Positions 8,790-17,957 of a stretch of 64,000 nucleotides of DNA are shown here, one piece after another (within the stretch, counting starts at the first letter, position 1; each line of letters starts with the position of its first letter). Source of the stretch: Pirellulales bacterium (GTDB lineage: Bacteria; Planctomycetota; Planctomycetia; Pirellulales; Thermoguttaceae). A program made the position numbers and the translations under genes. Where the stretch lies: assembly GCA_016935315.1 (NCBI GenBank), contig JAFGRD010000133.1, forward strand, positions 1-64,000. The letters run 5' to 3'. The notes beneath the pieces were generated by a model that ran no database searches, was not told the DNA's origin, and saw only the letters and a program-made list of their open reading frames with translations.

Positions 8790-10709
8790 GTGACCACACA
8801 GCCCGTCCAACCCGAAGGCCAGCCCCTGGGAAACCGTGCCGGCAAGGTCCCGTTGGCCGCGCGATGGCTTGCCTTGTTCGGGGTGGTGGTGGCGACTGCC
8901 GGCGCGGCGGGGGCGGCAACGCCGCTCGGCCCCGGCGCGATGGCGCCCGCGCCCAACGGTCGAATCCTCTACGTGGCCAACGCCGACGGTCGCCAGATTG
9001 CCGTGATCGACCTCGAGCAGGGCCGGGTCGCCCGGCGCATCGCGGTACCCGAGCGCCCGACCGGCCTGGCGCTGAGCCCCGATGGGGCGACTCTATACGT
9101 CACCTGCGCCGCCGTAAAGAGCACGGTCTTGGTGATCGAAACGGCCTCCGGCCAGGTGCAACGGACGCTTGGGGCGGGCCACACGGCCATGGGGCCGGCC
9201 GTCTCGCCCGACGGACAGCGGCTCTACGTCTGCAACCGCTTCGACCACAATGTCTGGGTGATCGATCTGGCGGCCGGGGAGCCGATTGCCCGCATCGCGG
9301 CGGTGCGCGAGCCGATCGCCGCGGCCGTCACGCCCGACGGCAAGTCGGTGTTGGTGATTAACCACCTTCCGACCGATCGGGCCAACTCGTTCTACGTGGC
9401 GGCGGCGGTGACGATCATCGATGCGGCGACGCACGAGACGACGACCGTCCGGCTGCCCAACGGCGCCACCAGCGTGCAGGGTCTTTGCCTCTCGCCGGAC
9501 GGCCGACTCGCCTACGTGACGCACATCGTGTCGAACTACGAGCTGGTGCCGGCGCAGGTCGATGCGGGCTGGACGAACACCAACGTGCTGAGCGTGCTCG
9601 ACACGGTCGGGCAGCGGCTGATCAACACCGTGGGGTTGGACGATCTGTATCTGGGGGCGGGCAATCCCTGGGGCGTCGCCTGCACGGCCGACGGCGAGTC
9701 GATCTGCGTGGCCCATGCCGGCACGCACGAGCTGAGCGTGATCGATGCCCCACCGATGCTGGCCAAGCTGGGACTGACGCTGCAATCCGGCGCCCCGGCC
9801 TCCGATACGGGCACGGGCACGGTCTACGTCTCGCCGGCAGTGACCGGGATACCCAGCAGCATGGGGATGCTGGACGGTCTGCGGCAGCGGGTGGCGCTGG
9901 ATTGTCGGGGTCCGCGGGCCGTGGCCGTCGTCGGCGCGAAGGCCTACGTGGCCGGGTACTTCTCCGACACCATCGACGTGGTCGACCTGCGGCCCCGCGG
10001 CGACGCCGATCGGACCGGCGCGATCGCCTTGGGCCCACCGCCGGAACCAACCGACCGGCGGCGCGGCGAGATGCTCTTTCACGACGCGACGATCTGCTAC
10101 CAACACTGGCAGAGCTGCTCGAGCTGCCATCCCGACGCCCGGGCCGACGTGCTCAACTGGGACCTGCGCAACGACGGGGTGGGCAACCCGAAGAACACGA
10201 AGAGCATGCTGCTGGCCCACCTGACGCCGCCGGCGATGGCTACGGGTGTTCGCCCCACGGGCGAGGCGGCCGTTCGGGCCGGCATCCTCCACACGCTTTT
10301 CGCCGAGCGGCCGGAGGAGGAAGCCGCGGCCATCGACGAGTACCTGCGGTCGCTGCGTCCGGTATCCAGCCCGTACCGCGTCGACGGCCGGCTCAGCCCG
10401 GCGGCGCGGCGGGGTCGGCGGCTGTTCGCAAGCGATCGGGTCGGCTGCCACCGCTGCCATCCGCGGCCGCTTTACACCGACCGGTTGCTGCACGACGTCG
10501 GCAGTCAAGGCCCCTACGACGTCGAGGGCCGCTTCGACACGCCCACGCTGGTCGAGGTCTGGCGGACCGCGCCCTATCTGCACGACGGCCGCTACACGAC
10601 GATCGAGGCGCTGCTGGTCGAGGGCCAGCACGGACTCTCGCCGGAGCAGCTTCAGACACTCACCCCGCAAGAGATCCGAGATCTCGTGGCGTTCGTGCTC
10701 TCGCTGTGA
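8790..10709 (+). CDS. secreted YVTN beta-propeller / di-haem cytochrome c protein
   Basis: The protein is about 639 residues. After a short cytoplasmic lead it has a signal segment (WLALFGVVVATAGAAGA). Residues about 45-415 are a YVTN-type propeller with repeated SPDGxxLYV motifs (PDGATLYVTC, PDGQRLYVCN, PDGRLAYVTH). The C-terminal ~210 residues carry two haem-c sites, CSSCH near residue 450 and CHRCH near 557, plus TPTLVEVWRTAPYLHDGR, the pattern of the cytochrome c peroxidase/MauG-like superfamily. It probably acts in periplasmic electron transfer or peroxide handling; the substrate is unknown. The GTG at 8790 follows AAGG; an in-frame ATG at 8736 is the alternative. An imperfect palindrome GGTCA-N7-TGACC overlaps the start codon. 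Confidence 0.8.
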   Translation: MTTQPVQPEGQPLGNRAGKVPLAARWLALFGVVVATAGAAGAATPLGPGAMAPAPNGRILYVANADGRQIAVIDLEQGRVARRIAVPERPTGLALSPDGATLYVTCAAVKSTVLVIETASGQVQRTLGAGHTAMGPAVSPDGQRLYVCNRFDHNVWVIDLAAGEPIARIAAVREPIAAAVTPDGKSVLVINHLPTDRANSFYVAAAVTIIDAATHETTTVRLPNGATSVQGLCLSPDGRLAYVTHIVSNYELVPAQVDAGWTNTNVLSVLDTVGQRLINTVGLDDLYLGAGNPWGVACTADGESICVAHAGTHELSVIDAPPMLAKLGLTLQSGAPASDTGTGTVYVSPAVTGIPSSMGMLDGLRQRVALDCRGPRAVAVVGAKAYVAGYFSDTIDVVDLRPRGDADRTGAIALGPPPEPTDRRRGEMLFHDATICYQHWQSCSSCHPDARADVLNWDLRNDGVGNPKNTKSMLLAHLTPPAMATGVRPTGEAAVRAGILHTLFAERPEEEAAAIDEYLRSLRPVSSPYRVDGRLSPAARRGRRLFASDRVGCHRCHPRPLYTDRLLHDVGSQGPYDVEGRFDTPTLVEVWRTAPYLHDGRYTTIEALLVEGQHGLSPEQLQTLTPQEIRDLVAFVLSL

Positions 10710-10762
10710 GCGCGCGGGTCCGAAATGCGTTCACCCGCCGCAGCCGGTCGTGCCGATGCGCA

Positions 10763-10943
10763 ACCGGCCCGGACCGCCTTGCGCTCGACGTAACGCATCA
10801 CGCTCCGCCGATGCTCGTCGGCCTCGATCGGAGTTTCAGGCGCCGTAGTCTTCGTTCTCGTGAAACACGTCGTTGCGGCCGTTGCCACGGTTCAGCACGT
10901 GACAGCACATCCGGCCGACCAAACGCCATGCGGTTCCAGGCAT
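10763..10943 (-). pseudogene. relic of a REP-associated (RAYT/Y1) transposase, copy 1
   Basis: On the minus strand an ATG at 10943 opens a frame whose first 36 codons include VGRMCCHVLNRGNGRN and ENEDYGA, the N-terminal block of IS200-like REP-associated tyrosine transposases. It then hits a stop at 10836-10838. In a shifted frame at 10828-10763 follows EADEHRRSVMRYVERKAVRAG, the block that normally lies near the C-terminus. The roughly 100 residues in between, with the HxH and catalytic Tyr region, are missing. The gene is dead through internal deletion and a frameshift. Confidence 0.8.
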
Positions 10944-11023
10944 GGGCGAACGATCCCGGTTTTCGCGACTACGCGCGCCAGAATAAGATGGCAACTTCTC
11001 CTTCCCTGCCGCAGAAGCCCCAG

Positions 11024-12649
11024 TCACAACTCGATGACCTCAGTAGCCTTAAGTGCTTCCCTTAGGCGGTCGAGATCATCTCGCGCAAAAACGCCACGAC
11101 TGACCCGAAGCCTCTTCAAATGCGTCAGCGCAGCTAGGTGTTCGACGGCTGCCGGCGCAAGTTGGATTCCACGGAGGTCGAGCTCTTCAAGTTGCCTGAG
11201 ATTCGCGAGGTACCGGAGCGACTCAGAAATCAGAGGGTTGTGCTGAAGGGCTAACCTACGGATCGTTTGCATTGTTGACAAGTGCTGCAATCCCTTCCCA
11301 TTCAGTCCGCATTGCCGAAGATCAAGAACACGAAGACTGGCTAAAGTGGTTAGACACTCCAAGTCATCATCCGACACCAGGGGATTATCTCCGAGGCCCA
11401 CCTCTTCCAGCTTCTGCAGCCTTGCGAGATGGATCAATGCCTCGCCAGGGATTCGACAACCATACAATTCAATCGATCGAAGACTCTGCAGTCCGCTGAT
11501 CTGCCGAAGCTGATTTTCAGAGACAGGCCTGTCCGACGCAAAATCCAGCCTCTCCAGGCACTCAAGATCGTGCAAATAGGGAAGTGCACGTCCGTCAAGC
11601 CCACAGTCCGACAGGCCCAAGAAGCGCAGATTGCGGAGCCGCTTGAAGTAGGCCAGGTCGTCGTTGGACAGCGGTACCGACGTTAGATCAATCTCCTCAA
11701 GGGACGTGAGATCCCGCACGTACTGCAATGCATCACCGTCAACGTCGGAGCGACGCAAGGCAAGAACTCGAAGTCTGTGCATGGTTTGCAGCGAGTTGAG
11801 ATCTCCTGCTTGAATGCGCGCCTCGATCGACAAGACCTCCAGGTTCGGAAGTCGAGCAAGACGAAACACGCAGAAACGCTTGTCGTCTGACTCGCGCTGA
11901 TACGGCACCGCAATTGCCAAATTCTTCAGCGACGGCAAATCGTCGACATGAACTCCATTGAGTTCCTCGCTCGAGAGCGCGAGTTCCGTAATCCTCGGCA
12001 GAGCTGCAAGGTGTACCGCTTCGAGCGGACAACGTTCGGTATAAACCACTGATAGTGAGGGAAAGCCCTTCACGAGCTCTAGGCGCGAGATTCGATTATG
12101 GTTGACCAGAAGTGTCTCCAGCCTCGGAAGACTCGCGAGCGCGGGAAGGCCCTCACCGGTCACCTTGGTGTCACTGAGGTCAAGCCACCGAAGTCCCTGC
12201 AAGGCCGTTAGACGCCCAAGTTGGGCATCTGTGACTCGCGTGCCACTCAAGTCTATTCCCTCCAGGCAAGGCATATCTGCGAGATGCCGGAACGCTTCAT
12301 CCGTGATTCCGGATTCGGACAACGAGATCCATCGTAGGTCACGAATACTGCGCACCTGCGCGACATCTTCATCCCCGAAGTGTTCACCGCGCAGCATGAT
12401 CTCGTAGCCGCGTACAAGAGGCGGCCCATAGTCCTGCCATTCCCTGTAAGGCATAAGGTGGATGCCCTTTTCTCGAAGATGCTCAATGGCTTTCTTGTGG
12501 GAATCGCATTGCTCTGCTGAAAAAACAAGAGATGGTGTCGCCATAGCCAACGTGGCGCAGACCGCGTACAGGACGTGTCGGACGGCGCAGACGGCTGAGT
12601 AGCTTACTCTGACGGTCACTGTCTCCGGGCGCGGTGGAATACAGTACAT
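11024..12649 (-). CDS. secreted leucine-rich-repeat protein
   Basis: The product is 541 residues. The hydrophobic segment at about residues 22-46 (VRHVLYAVCATLAMATPSLVFSA) is a signal peptide or anchor. Residues 75-540 are a run of about 18 leucine-rich repeats of the RI-like/bacterial type (LxxLxxLxLSxTxVTxxGLxxL). No kinase or protease domain is attached. LRR proteins of this type are abundant in planctomycetes and probably mediate protein binding at the cell surface. The start at 12649 is set by a perfect AAGGAGG seven bases upstream. Its GC content is visibly lower than that of its neighbours, and it is flanked on both sides by relics of the same transposase family, which suggests acquisition or shuffling. 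Confidence 0.85.
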   Translation of the reverse strand: MYCIPPRPETVTVRVSYSAVCAVRHVLYAVCATLAMATPSLVFSAEQCDSHKKAIEHLREKGIHLMPYREWQDYGPPLVRGYEIMLRGEHFGDEDVAQVRSIRDLRWISLSESGITDEAFRHLADMPCLEGIDLSGTRVTDAQLGRLTALQGLRWLDLSDTKVTGEGLPALASLPRLETLLVNHNRISRLELVKGFPSLSVVYTERCPLEAVHLAALPRITELALSSEELNGVHVDDLPSLKNLAIAVPYQRESDDKRFCVFRLARLPNLEVLSIEARIQAGDLNSLQTMHRLRVLALRRSDVDGDALQYVRDLTSLEEIDLTSVPLSNDDLAYFKRLRNLRFLGLSDCGLDGRALPYLHDLECLERLDFASDRPVSENQLRQISGLQSLRSIELYGCRIPGEALIHLARLQKLEEVGLGDNPLVSDDDLECLTTLASLRVLDLRQCGLNGKGLQHLSTMQTIRRLALQHNPLISESLRYLANLRQLEELDLRGIQLAPAAVEHLAALTHLKRLRVSRGVFARDDLDRLREALKATEVIEL

Positions 12650-12730
12650 TGAAAGCCTCCTTCTAGCTCGCCTCACGCCTGTGCCCTGGCAGTTGGGTAT
12701 AGTGAGTGACAGAATGTGTCTATGCGCTAA

Positions 12731-12943
12731 CTAGTTGCCGGCCGTGAAATCCTTCCAAAACTTCTTGGCTGCGTCGCCTTCGTGAAAGGTTTTCACGGCT
12801 GGACGGCACATAGCCTCCGCCGTGTTCCTCAGCGCCACCGCGCCGTAGTCTTCATCCGCGTGAAAGAGCTGGTTGCGGCCGTTGCCACGGTCCAGCACCT
12901 GATAGCACATCCGGCCGACCGAAGCCCGTGCGGTGTTGGGTAC
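12731..12943 (-). pseudogene. relic of a REP-associated (RAYT/Y1) transposase, copy 2
   Basis: On the minus strand the frame 12943-12731 reads PNTARASVGRMCYQVLDRG followed by NGRNQLFHADEDYGA, clearly homologous to the relic at 10763-10943 and to RAYT N-termini. The expected ATG is a GTA (12943-12941). After position 12839 the sequence jumps to an unrelated or C-terminal piece ending KKFWKDFTAGN and a stop. The catalytic core is absent. It lies in the same orientation as copy 1, on the other side of the LRR gene. Confidence 0.75.
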
Positions 12944-13036
12944 GGGGTAATGACACCACGTTGCCGACTACCCCGCCACAGCAGAGTACAATGTCGCCTC
13001 TCACCGTCCGCCTGTCAAGTCCGAAGCTCCGCACGT

Positions 13037-14413
13037 TCAGCCGCCTGCGGCCTGTCCGGCTTGAACGGCCACGCGGGCGTCGTTTTCCAGGTTGCTCTCG
13101 GGGGCCAGCACGACCTGCTCGTCGGCCGCGAGGCCTTTGACCACCTCGACCCGCTCGTCGTTGATCAGGCCGATCTCGATCTCCTGGATCCGGGCGCGGC
13201 CGCCGCGAACCACGTAGACCTGCCAGAGGCCGTCGGCGCCGCGGAAGAGGGCCGAGCGCGGGATGGTCAGCGTCTCGGGCTTCTCGGCCGTGGTGATCTT
13301 CACGCGCACCCGGTATCCCACGCCCACGCGACGGTCTTTCAGCAGCCGCGCCAGGTCGTCCGGCGCGAAGCGGACGATCACCTTCACGCGCTGTTGCTCG
13401 ACGCCCAGCGAGCTGATTTTCGTGAAGCCGGCGGGGAAGATGCGGGCGACGGTTCCCCGGGCACGGGGCAATCCGATGGCCGGTCCGTAGATCTCGACCG
13501 GATCGCCCACCTCGGCATCGACGACGTCGAGGCTGAGCACGTCGGCCTCGACCTCCAGATCCTGCAAGTGCCCGACCTCCAGCAGCGTCGTGCCTGCGGA
13601 AAGGAAACGCTCGTTGCTGATCGATCGCTGCAGCACGACCCCGTCGACGGGGCTGCGCATGGTGCCGCGCTGCTGGTCCTGCATGACCTGGCGGAGCTGG
13701 GCTTCGGCTTCGGCTTTCTGCTTCTGCAGCACTTCACCGGTGCGGGTGGTTTTGCGGTTGATGAACTGGCGGACCATGGTGGGCATCAGATCGGTGGCGG
13801 CTTTCAAGGCGACCGTGGCGGCGTGGACCAGCTTGTCTTCCTGCAGCGCGTGGCCGGCTTCCTTCAGGCGCAGCTCGGCCCGCTCCTGCTCGTCCTCGGT
13901 TTGGGCCCCGCCCGTAACCGCCTTGCGGACCCGGCCCAGATCGCTCTCGGCGTAGGCGAACTTGGCGTTGCCGGCCAGCACCCGCTCCCACGCGACGTCG
14001 ACCGTCTGGGCCATGGAGACGGCGAACTGCTGGGCCTGCTTGAACGCGGTTTCTTCCACCTCGACGTCGGCGTTCTCGCGGATACTGGCATCCAGCCGGT
14101 CCCGCGCGGCGGTGGCCTGTTCGACCGACAGATCGAGGTCGTTGCGGACGATTTGGGCGACGACCTGGTCCTTGGCGACGGCCATGCCCTCTTCGAGCTC
14201 GATGGCCTCGATGCGGCCGGCAAACGGCATGGTAATCAGGAAGGTCTCCGGCAGCCGGGTCATCGCCCGCTCGTCGACGTATTCGCGGATCGGGCCGCGC
14301 TCGACCGGGGCCGTGTCGACCGGGACGCCGGAAGCCGTCGCTTGCACGATTCCCACAACGACCGCGACGCAGAGGACCGCGCCGCCGAGGATCAGCCAGG
14401 TTTTGGTGTTCAT
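13037..14413 (-). CDS. efflux periplasmic adaptor (HlyD/MacA family)
   Basis: The 458-residue protein has one N-terminal membrane anchor (residues 5-27), a lipoyl/barrel-sandwich half-motif (PFAGRIEAIELEEGMAVAKD near residue 65), a long helical hairpin (about 95-235), the second half-motif (MRSPVDGVVLQRSISN near 255), and a beta-barrel ending with a membrane-proximal domain. Such adaptors bridge an inner-membrane transporter and an outer-membrane channel. It is the last gene of a three-gene minus-strand operon (ATPase, permease, adaptor), 60 bp after the permease, with GGAG upstream of its ATG. No outer-membrane factor gene is nearby. The substrate is unknown. Confidence 0.9.
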   Translation of the reverse strand: MNTKTWLILGGAVLCVAVVVGIVQATASGVPVDTAPVERGPIREYVDERAMTRLPETFLITMPFAGRIEAIELEEGMAVAKDQVVAQIVRNDLDLSVEQATAARDRLDASIRENADVEVEETAFKQAQQFAVSMAQTVDVAWERVLAGNAKFAYAESDLGRVRKAVTGGAQTEDEQERAELRLKEAGHALQEDKLVHAATVALKAATDLMPTMVRQFINRKTTRTGEVLQKQKAEAEAQLRQVMQDQQRGTMRSPVDGVVLQRSISNERFLSAGTTLLEVGHLQDLEVEADVLSLDVVDAEVGDPVEIYGPAIGLPRARGTVARIFPAGFTKISSLGVEQQRVKVIVRFAPDDLARLLKDRRVGVGYRVRVKITTAEKPETLTIPRSALFRGADGLWQVYVVRGGRARIQEIEIGLINDERVEVVKGLAADEQVVLAPESNLENDARVAVQAGQAAGG

Positions 14414-14473
14414 AATCGAGACTCCGTATCGGCTGCGTCGGTTTGCCTTGTATGTGCCATGGATTGTTTCCCC

Positions 14474-16855
14474 TTACTCCTTCGCCTGCAGGGCTTCGAG
14501 CCAGTCCATCTTGTGAATCGCGCGTTGCACGGCCAGGTGGGCGCTCAGGGTGAAGAGCACGGCCAGCAGCAGGGTCCAGACCCAGGTGCGCGGCGTCGCA
14601 TAGACCGGGAAGCGAAACAGCTCGCTGTCGTAGGCCCAGGAGGTCAGCACGGTCAGGAAATACCCCAGCGGCATCCCCAGCACGGTGCCGATCAGCGTGA
14701 CGATCAGGCTCTCGCGCAGCAGCAGGCTGCCGATCTGCCACGGCCCGTAGCCCAGCACGCGCAGCGTGGCCACCTCGCGCTGGCGCTCGGCCAGGCTGAC
14801 CAGCGAGGAGTTCAAAATGCTGCCGAAGAAGACCACGCCGGCAAAGACCACCAATGCCCCGATGAACACCCACATGTTCTGGATCAAGGTGTCTTCGAGC
14901 ATGGCGATCATCTCGGTCCGGCTGTTGACGGCCTCCAGGGCGGGCATCCGTTTGAGCTCTCGATACAGCGCGGCCGTGTGCAGCGGATTGCGGTCGGTGG
15001 CCAGTTGCACGCTGGTGACGGCCAACTCCTCACCGACCAGCCGGCTGAGGTAGTGGATGTCGGCATAGACGGTGGTTCCCATGTAGCTGTCGACGATTTC
15101 CGCCACCGGCACTTCGTGCGTTTGGCGGAGCCCCTTGACCGGGCGGAAGCGGACCACGTCGCCCCGTTTCAGGTGCAGGATCTCGGCCAGCTTGCGGCTC
15201 ATGGCCAGTCCGGTCGAGGGAATGCGGATCGGCCGCGCCTGGCGGTCGCGGGGCACGGTCAGCCGCGCGTCGGGCGCCAGGCCGGTGATGCTGGCCTTCT
15301 TGCGGTAGGGGCCGTTGAAGAACGTGCAGCCGACGCCCAAACGCGGCTCGGCGCGATCGACGCCCGGCAGCCGGGCCGTTTCCAGCAGGGCGTCTGTGCT
15401 GTGTTCGTCCTTGAAGGTCAGCTCGACGTCGCTGCGGAGCGTCCACTTGAACTGGAAGTCGATCAGGTAGGTGGTGGCCTCGACCATCATGAAGCCGGTG
15501 ACCAGGACGCTGGCGCCCATCATGGCGGCGAACATGCCGGCGGCCGTCCGCACGCGGCTGCGGACAATGCCGCGCAGCACCATGCGCCATCCCGAGCTGA
15601 GTCGCCTCCAGAGCCAGCCGATCCGTTCCAGCCAGACGGCCCCGCCCTCCTTGGGCGGCTTGGGGCGCATGGCCTCGGCCGGGTTCAGCCGCAGCACGGC
15701 CCGGGTGCCCCGCAAGCTGCCCAGCACCGCACAGGCGACGCTGACCAGCAGCCCGGCCGATTGCAGCCCCGGATAGAAACGGTTGGTCAGCTCGGGGAAC
15801 TCGAAGTATTTGCGATACTCGGCGGTCATCCAGTCGGCGATCAGCCCGTAGCCCAGCAGGCACCCCAACAGCCCGCCGGTCAGGCCCACCGCCAGGCCGA
15901 ACTTCAGGAAGTGGGCGAACACCTGACGGTTGGAATACCCCAGGGCCTTGAGCGTTCCCACCACGGTTCGCTGCTGGTCGGCCAGCCGGGTCAACAGCAC
16001 GTTGAGCACCAGGGCGGCCACGGCGAGGAAGATCGTCGGCATCACCACGGCGAAGCTCTTCAGCCCGGCGATTTCCTGGCTGACGTAGCGGTTCGAGGCC
16101 TGATCGGCCAGCGGCGTGGTGCCGAACACGCCGTAGCCGGCCAGCAGATCCTCGGCCTGGCGCAACAAGGCCTGCGGCCGCTCGCGCACCCCCGGCACCA
16201 GCCGCCCCAACACCTGGTTGGCCGCCCCGTTGAAATCGAACACGTCTTCGGCATAGGTCTGCTTGAGATAGAAGACGCCGAAGTGTTCGGGGTCGGGCAT
16301 GATGGCCCCCGGGCCCAGCAGGTAGACGAACTCGCTGCTGATGGCCGTGCCCACGATAAACAGCTCCTGGCTGCGGTTGTTCAACACCAGCCGGATCCAG
16401 TCGCCGGGGCGGAGGCCGTGCTTGCGGGCGAAGGCGTCGTTGACCAGCACTTCGTTTTCGCGGGTCTCGGTGAAGTAGCCGCCCTGGCGCAGCACGACGT
16501 CGTTGATGATCGGTTCGCGGCGATTGGGCAATGAGAGCACCAACCCGTTGAGCGGCTTGACCGTGTCGTCCAAGTCGACCGTGGCATGGAACTGGATGCG
16601 GGGGCGGATTTCCACCACGCCGGGCAGTTCGGCCAGCGGCCCCAGCTCGGCCAGCGGCACCTTCTTCAGCTCGATCGAGAAATCGGCCATGCGGCACTGC
16701 ACGTAGTAGCGCCGCTTGGCTTCGCCCAGGTTGTTGTACGCCGAACCCATCGCCACCAGGCACGCCACTCCCACGGCGATGATGCTGGTGATCGCGCCGA
16801 GCATCAGCCAGGACGATTTCAACTCCCGCCGAAGCTTGCGATCCAGCACGCTCAC
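14474..16855 (-). CDS. ABC transporter permease, MacB/FtsX type (duplicated)
   Basis: The 793-residue membrane protein has an N-terminal helix (about 18-42), a large extracytoplasmic domain (45-270), a first FtsX block of three helices (about 275-390), a second anchor and extracytoplasmic domain (430-660), and a C-terminal FtsX block (about 670-785) with SLAERQREVATLRVLGYG, the typical coupling segment. This two-block layout is that of DevC/LolE-like or SalY-type permeases that use mechanotransmission rather than a translocation pore. Its GTG start overlaps the ATPase stop by 4 bp (GTGA), so the two are translationally coupled. Confidence 0.9.
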   Translation of the reverse strand: MSVLDRKLRRELKSSWLMLGAITSIIAVGVACLVAMGSAYNNLGEAKRRYYVQCRMADFSIELKKVPLAELGPLAELPGVVEIRPRIQFHATVDLDDTVKPLNGLVLSLPNRREPIINDVVLRQGGYFTETRENEVLVNDAFARKHGLRPGDWIRLVLNNRSQELFIVGTAISSEFVYLLGPGAIMPDPEHFGVFYLKQTYAEDVFDFNGAANQVLGRLVPGVRERPQALLRQAEDLLAGYGVFGTTPLADQASNRYVSQEIAGLKSFAVVMPTIFLAVAALVLNVLLTRLADQQRTVVGTLKALGYSNRQVFAHFLKFGLAVGLTGGLLGCLLGYGLIADWMTAEYRKYFEFPELTNRFYPGLQSAGLLVSVACAVLGSLRGTRAVLRLNPAEAMRPKPPKEGGAVWLERIGWLWRRLSSGWRMVLRGIVRSRVRTAAGMFAAMMGASVLVTGFMMVEATTYLIDFQFKWTLRSDVELTFKDEHSTDALLETARLPGVDRAEPRLGVGCTFFNGPYRKKASITGLAPDARLTVPRDRQARPIRIPSTGLAMSRKLAEILHLKRGDVVRFRPVKGLRQTHEVPVAEIVDSYMGTTVYADIHYLSRLVGEELAVTSVQLATDRNPLHTAALYRELKRMPALEAVNSRTEMIAMLEDTLIQNMWVFIGALVVFAGVVFFGSILNSSLVSLAERQREVATLRVLGYGPWQIGSLLLRESLIVTLIGTVLGMPLGYFLTVLTSWAYDSELFRFPVYATPRTWVWTLLLAVLFTLSAHLAVQRAIHKMDWLEALQAKE

Positions 16856-17583
16856 CAGGTGATCTCCTCGGGCGGGACCGGTTCGGGGTTCGCGTGGACC
16901 TCGACCACCTGGCCGCTGCGGAGCCGGACCACGCGGTCGGCGATGGGGGCGATAGCACTATTGTGGGTAATCAACAAGATCGTCTTGCCCAGCCGCTGCT
17001 TCAGGTCGACCAGCATCCGCAGCACCCGCTTGCCCGTGCTGAAATCGAGCGCGCCGGTCGGCTCGTCGCACAACAGCAGATCGGGGTTCTTGGCCAGCGC
17101 CCGGGCGATCGCCACCCGCTGCTGCTCGCCGCCGGAAAGCTGCGAGGGAAAATGGTCCACCCGCTCTTCCAGGCCGACCAGCCGCAACGCCTCGACGACG
17201 TCCATCGGATGGTCGCTGAGCTCGGTCGAGACCATCACGTTTTCGCGGGCCGAGAGATTGGGCACCAGGTTGTAGAACTGGAAGACGAAGCCGACCGTAT
17301 CGCGGCGGTAGCGGGTCAGCTCGGCGGAGCTGAAACGGGTCATCTCGCGGTCGCGATACCAGACGCGGCCGGCCGTGACCGTGTCCAGCCCGCCGACGAT
17401 GTTGAGGATCGTCGACTTGCCCGACCCGCTGGGACCGACCATCACCAGCAACTCGCCCTGATAGACTCGCAGCGACACGTCGCGCAGCGCCCTGACGGCC
17501 ACCTCTCCCATCTGAAACGTCTTGTCGACGTTTTCCAGGCGGAGCAGGGCGTGGTTGGTGTCTTGGGGAAGCGTAGGCGGCAT
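16852..17583 (-). CDS. ABC transporter ATP-binding protein, MacB/LolD type
   Basis: The 243-residue ATPase has Walker A GPSGSGKS at about residue 50, the Q-loop near FVFQFYNLVPNLS, signature LSGGEQQRVAIA, Walker B LLLCDEPTGALD and the switch His in ITHN. This is the LolD/MacB subgroup. It would drive the duplicated FtsX permease encoded directly downstream. The ATG at 17583 starts MPPTLPQDTN; the open frame extends 45 codons further upstream but has no family similarity there. The ribosome-binding site is weak. It is divergent from the pectate lyase gene. Confidence 0.92.
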   Translation of the reverse strand: MPPTLPQDTNHALLRLENVDKTFQMGEVAVRALRDVSLRVYQGELLVMVGPSGSGKSTILNIVGGLDTVTAGRVWYRDREMTRFSSAELTRYRRDTVGFVFQFYNLVPNLSARENVMVSTELSDHPMDVVEALRLVGLEERVDHFPSQLSGGEQQRVAIARALAKNPDLLLCDEPTGALDFSTGKRVLRMLVDLKQRLGKTILLITHNSAIAPIADRVVRLRSGQVVEVHANPEPVPPEEITW

Positions 17584-17840
17584 GGGAGAACCCGGTGTGC
17601 ATCGGCGGGCGGGCGCGGCCAGCCGGCTACCGAGCCCACGACCTTTGCCGGTGGAAGTAACTGCGCGTGCGTTCCGGTTGGATAACGCTTCTATAGCCCT
17701 ATGTGGAAGGTAGGTCAAGACTTATGGCCGAGCAACTCCTTGGCGGCCCGACGCTGGGCCCGTGCCGGCTTTTTCGATACAATCGGTGTGGCCCCCCGGT
17801 TCGAACGGTGCTCGCGCCGCGTCGATCGGAACGGTGCTGT

Positions 17841-17934
17841 TTTGATCCGACCCACACCGTCTCGATCCGACCCACATCGCCTTGGACCGACCCACACCGC
17901 CTTGGACCGACCCACACCGCCTTGGACCGACCCA
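17841..17934. repeat. tandem array, 20-bp unit x4.7
   Basis: Nearly five contiguous 20-bp units, the two best being identical copies of CTTGGACCGACCCACACCGC; the leftmost two have diverged (GATCCGACCCACACCGTCTC). There are no spacers. The array ends 24 bp before the GTG start of the pectate lyase gene and 11 bp before its GGAG box, so it lies in the 5' leader or promoter. Confidence 0.9.
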
Positions 17935-17957
17935 TGCCCAGCCGACGGAGATCCGCT

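Noticed and set aside
12782-16534. A very long plus-strand open frame opposite the efflux operon
   Set aside because: It is the antisense of three well-supported genes; its residues are His/Gln/Gly-rich as expected from the reverse of GC-rich codons, and it has no motif.
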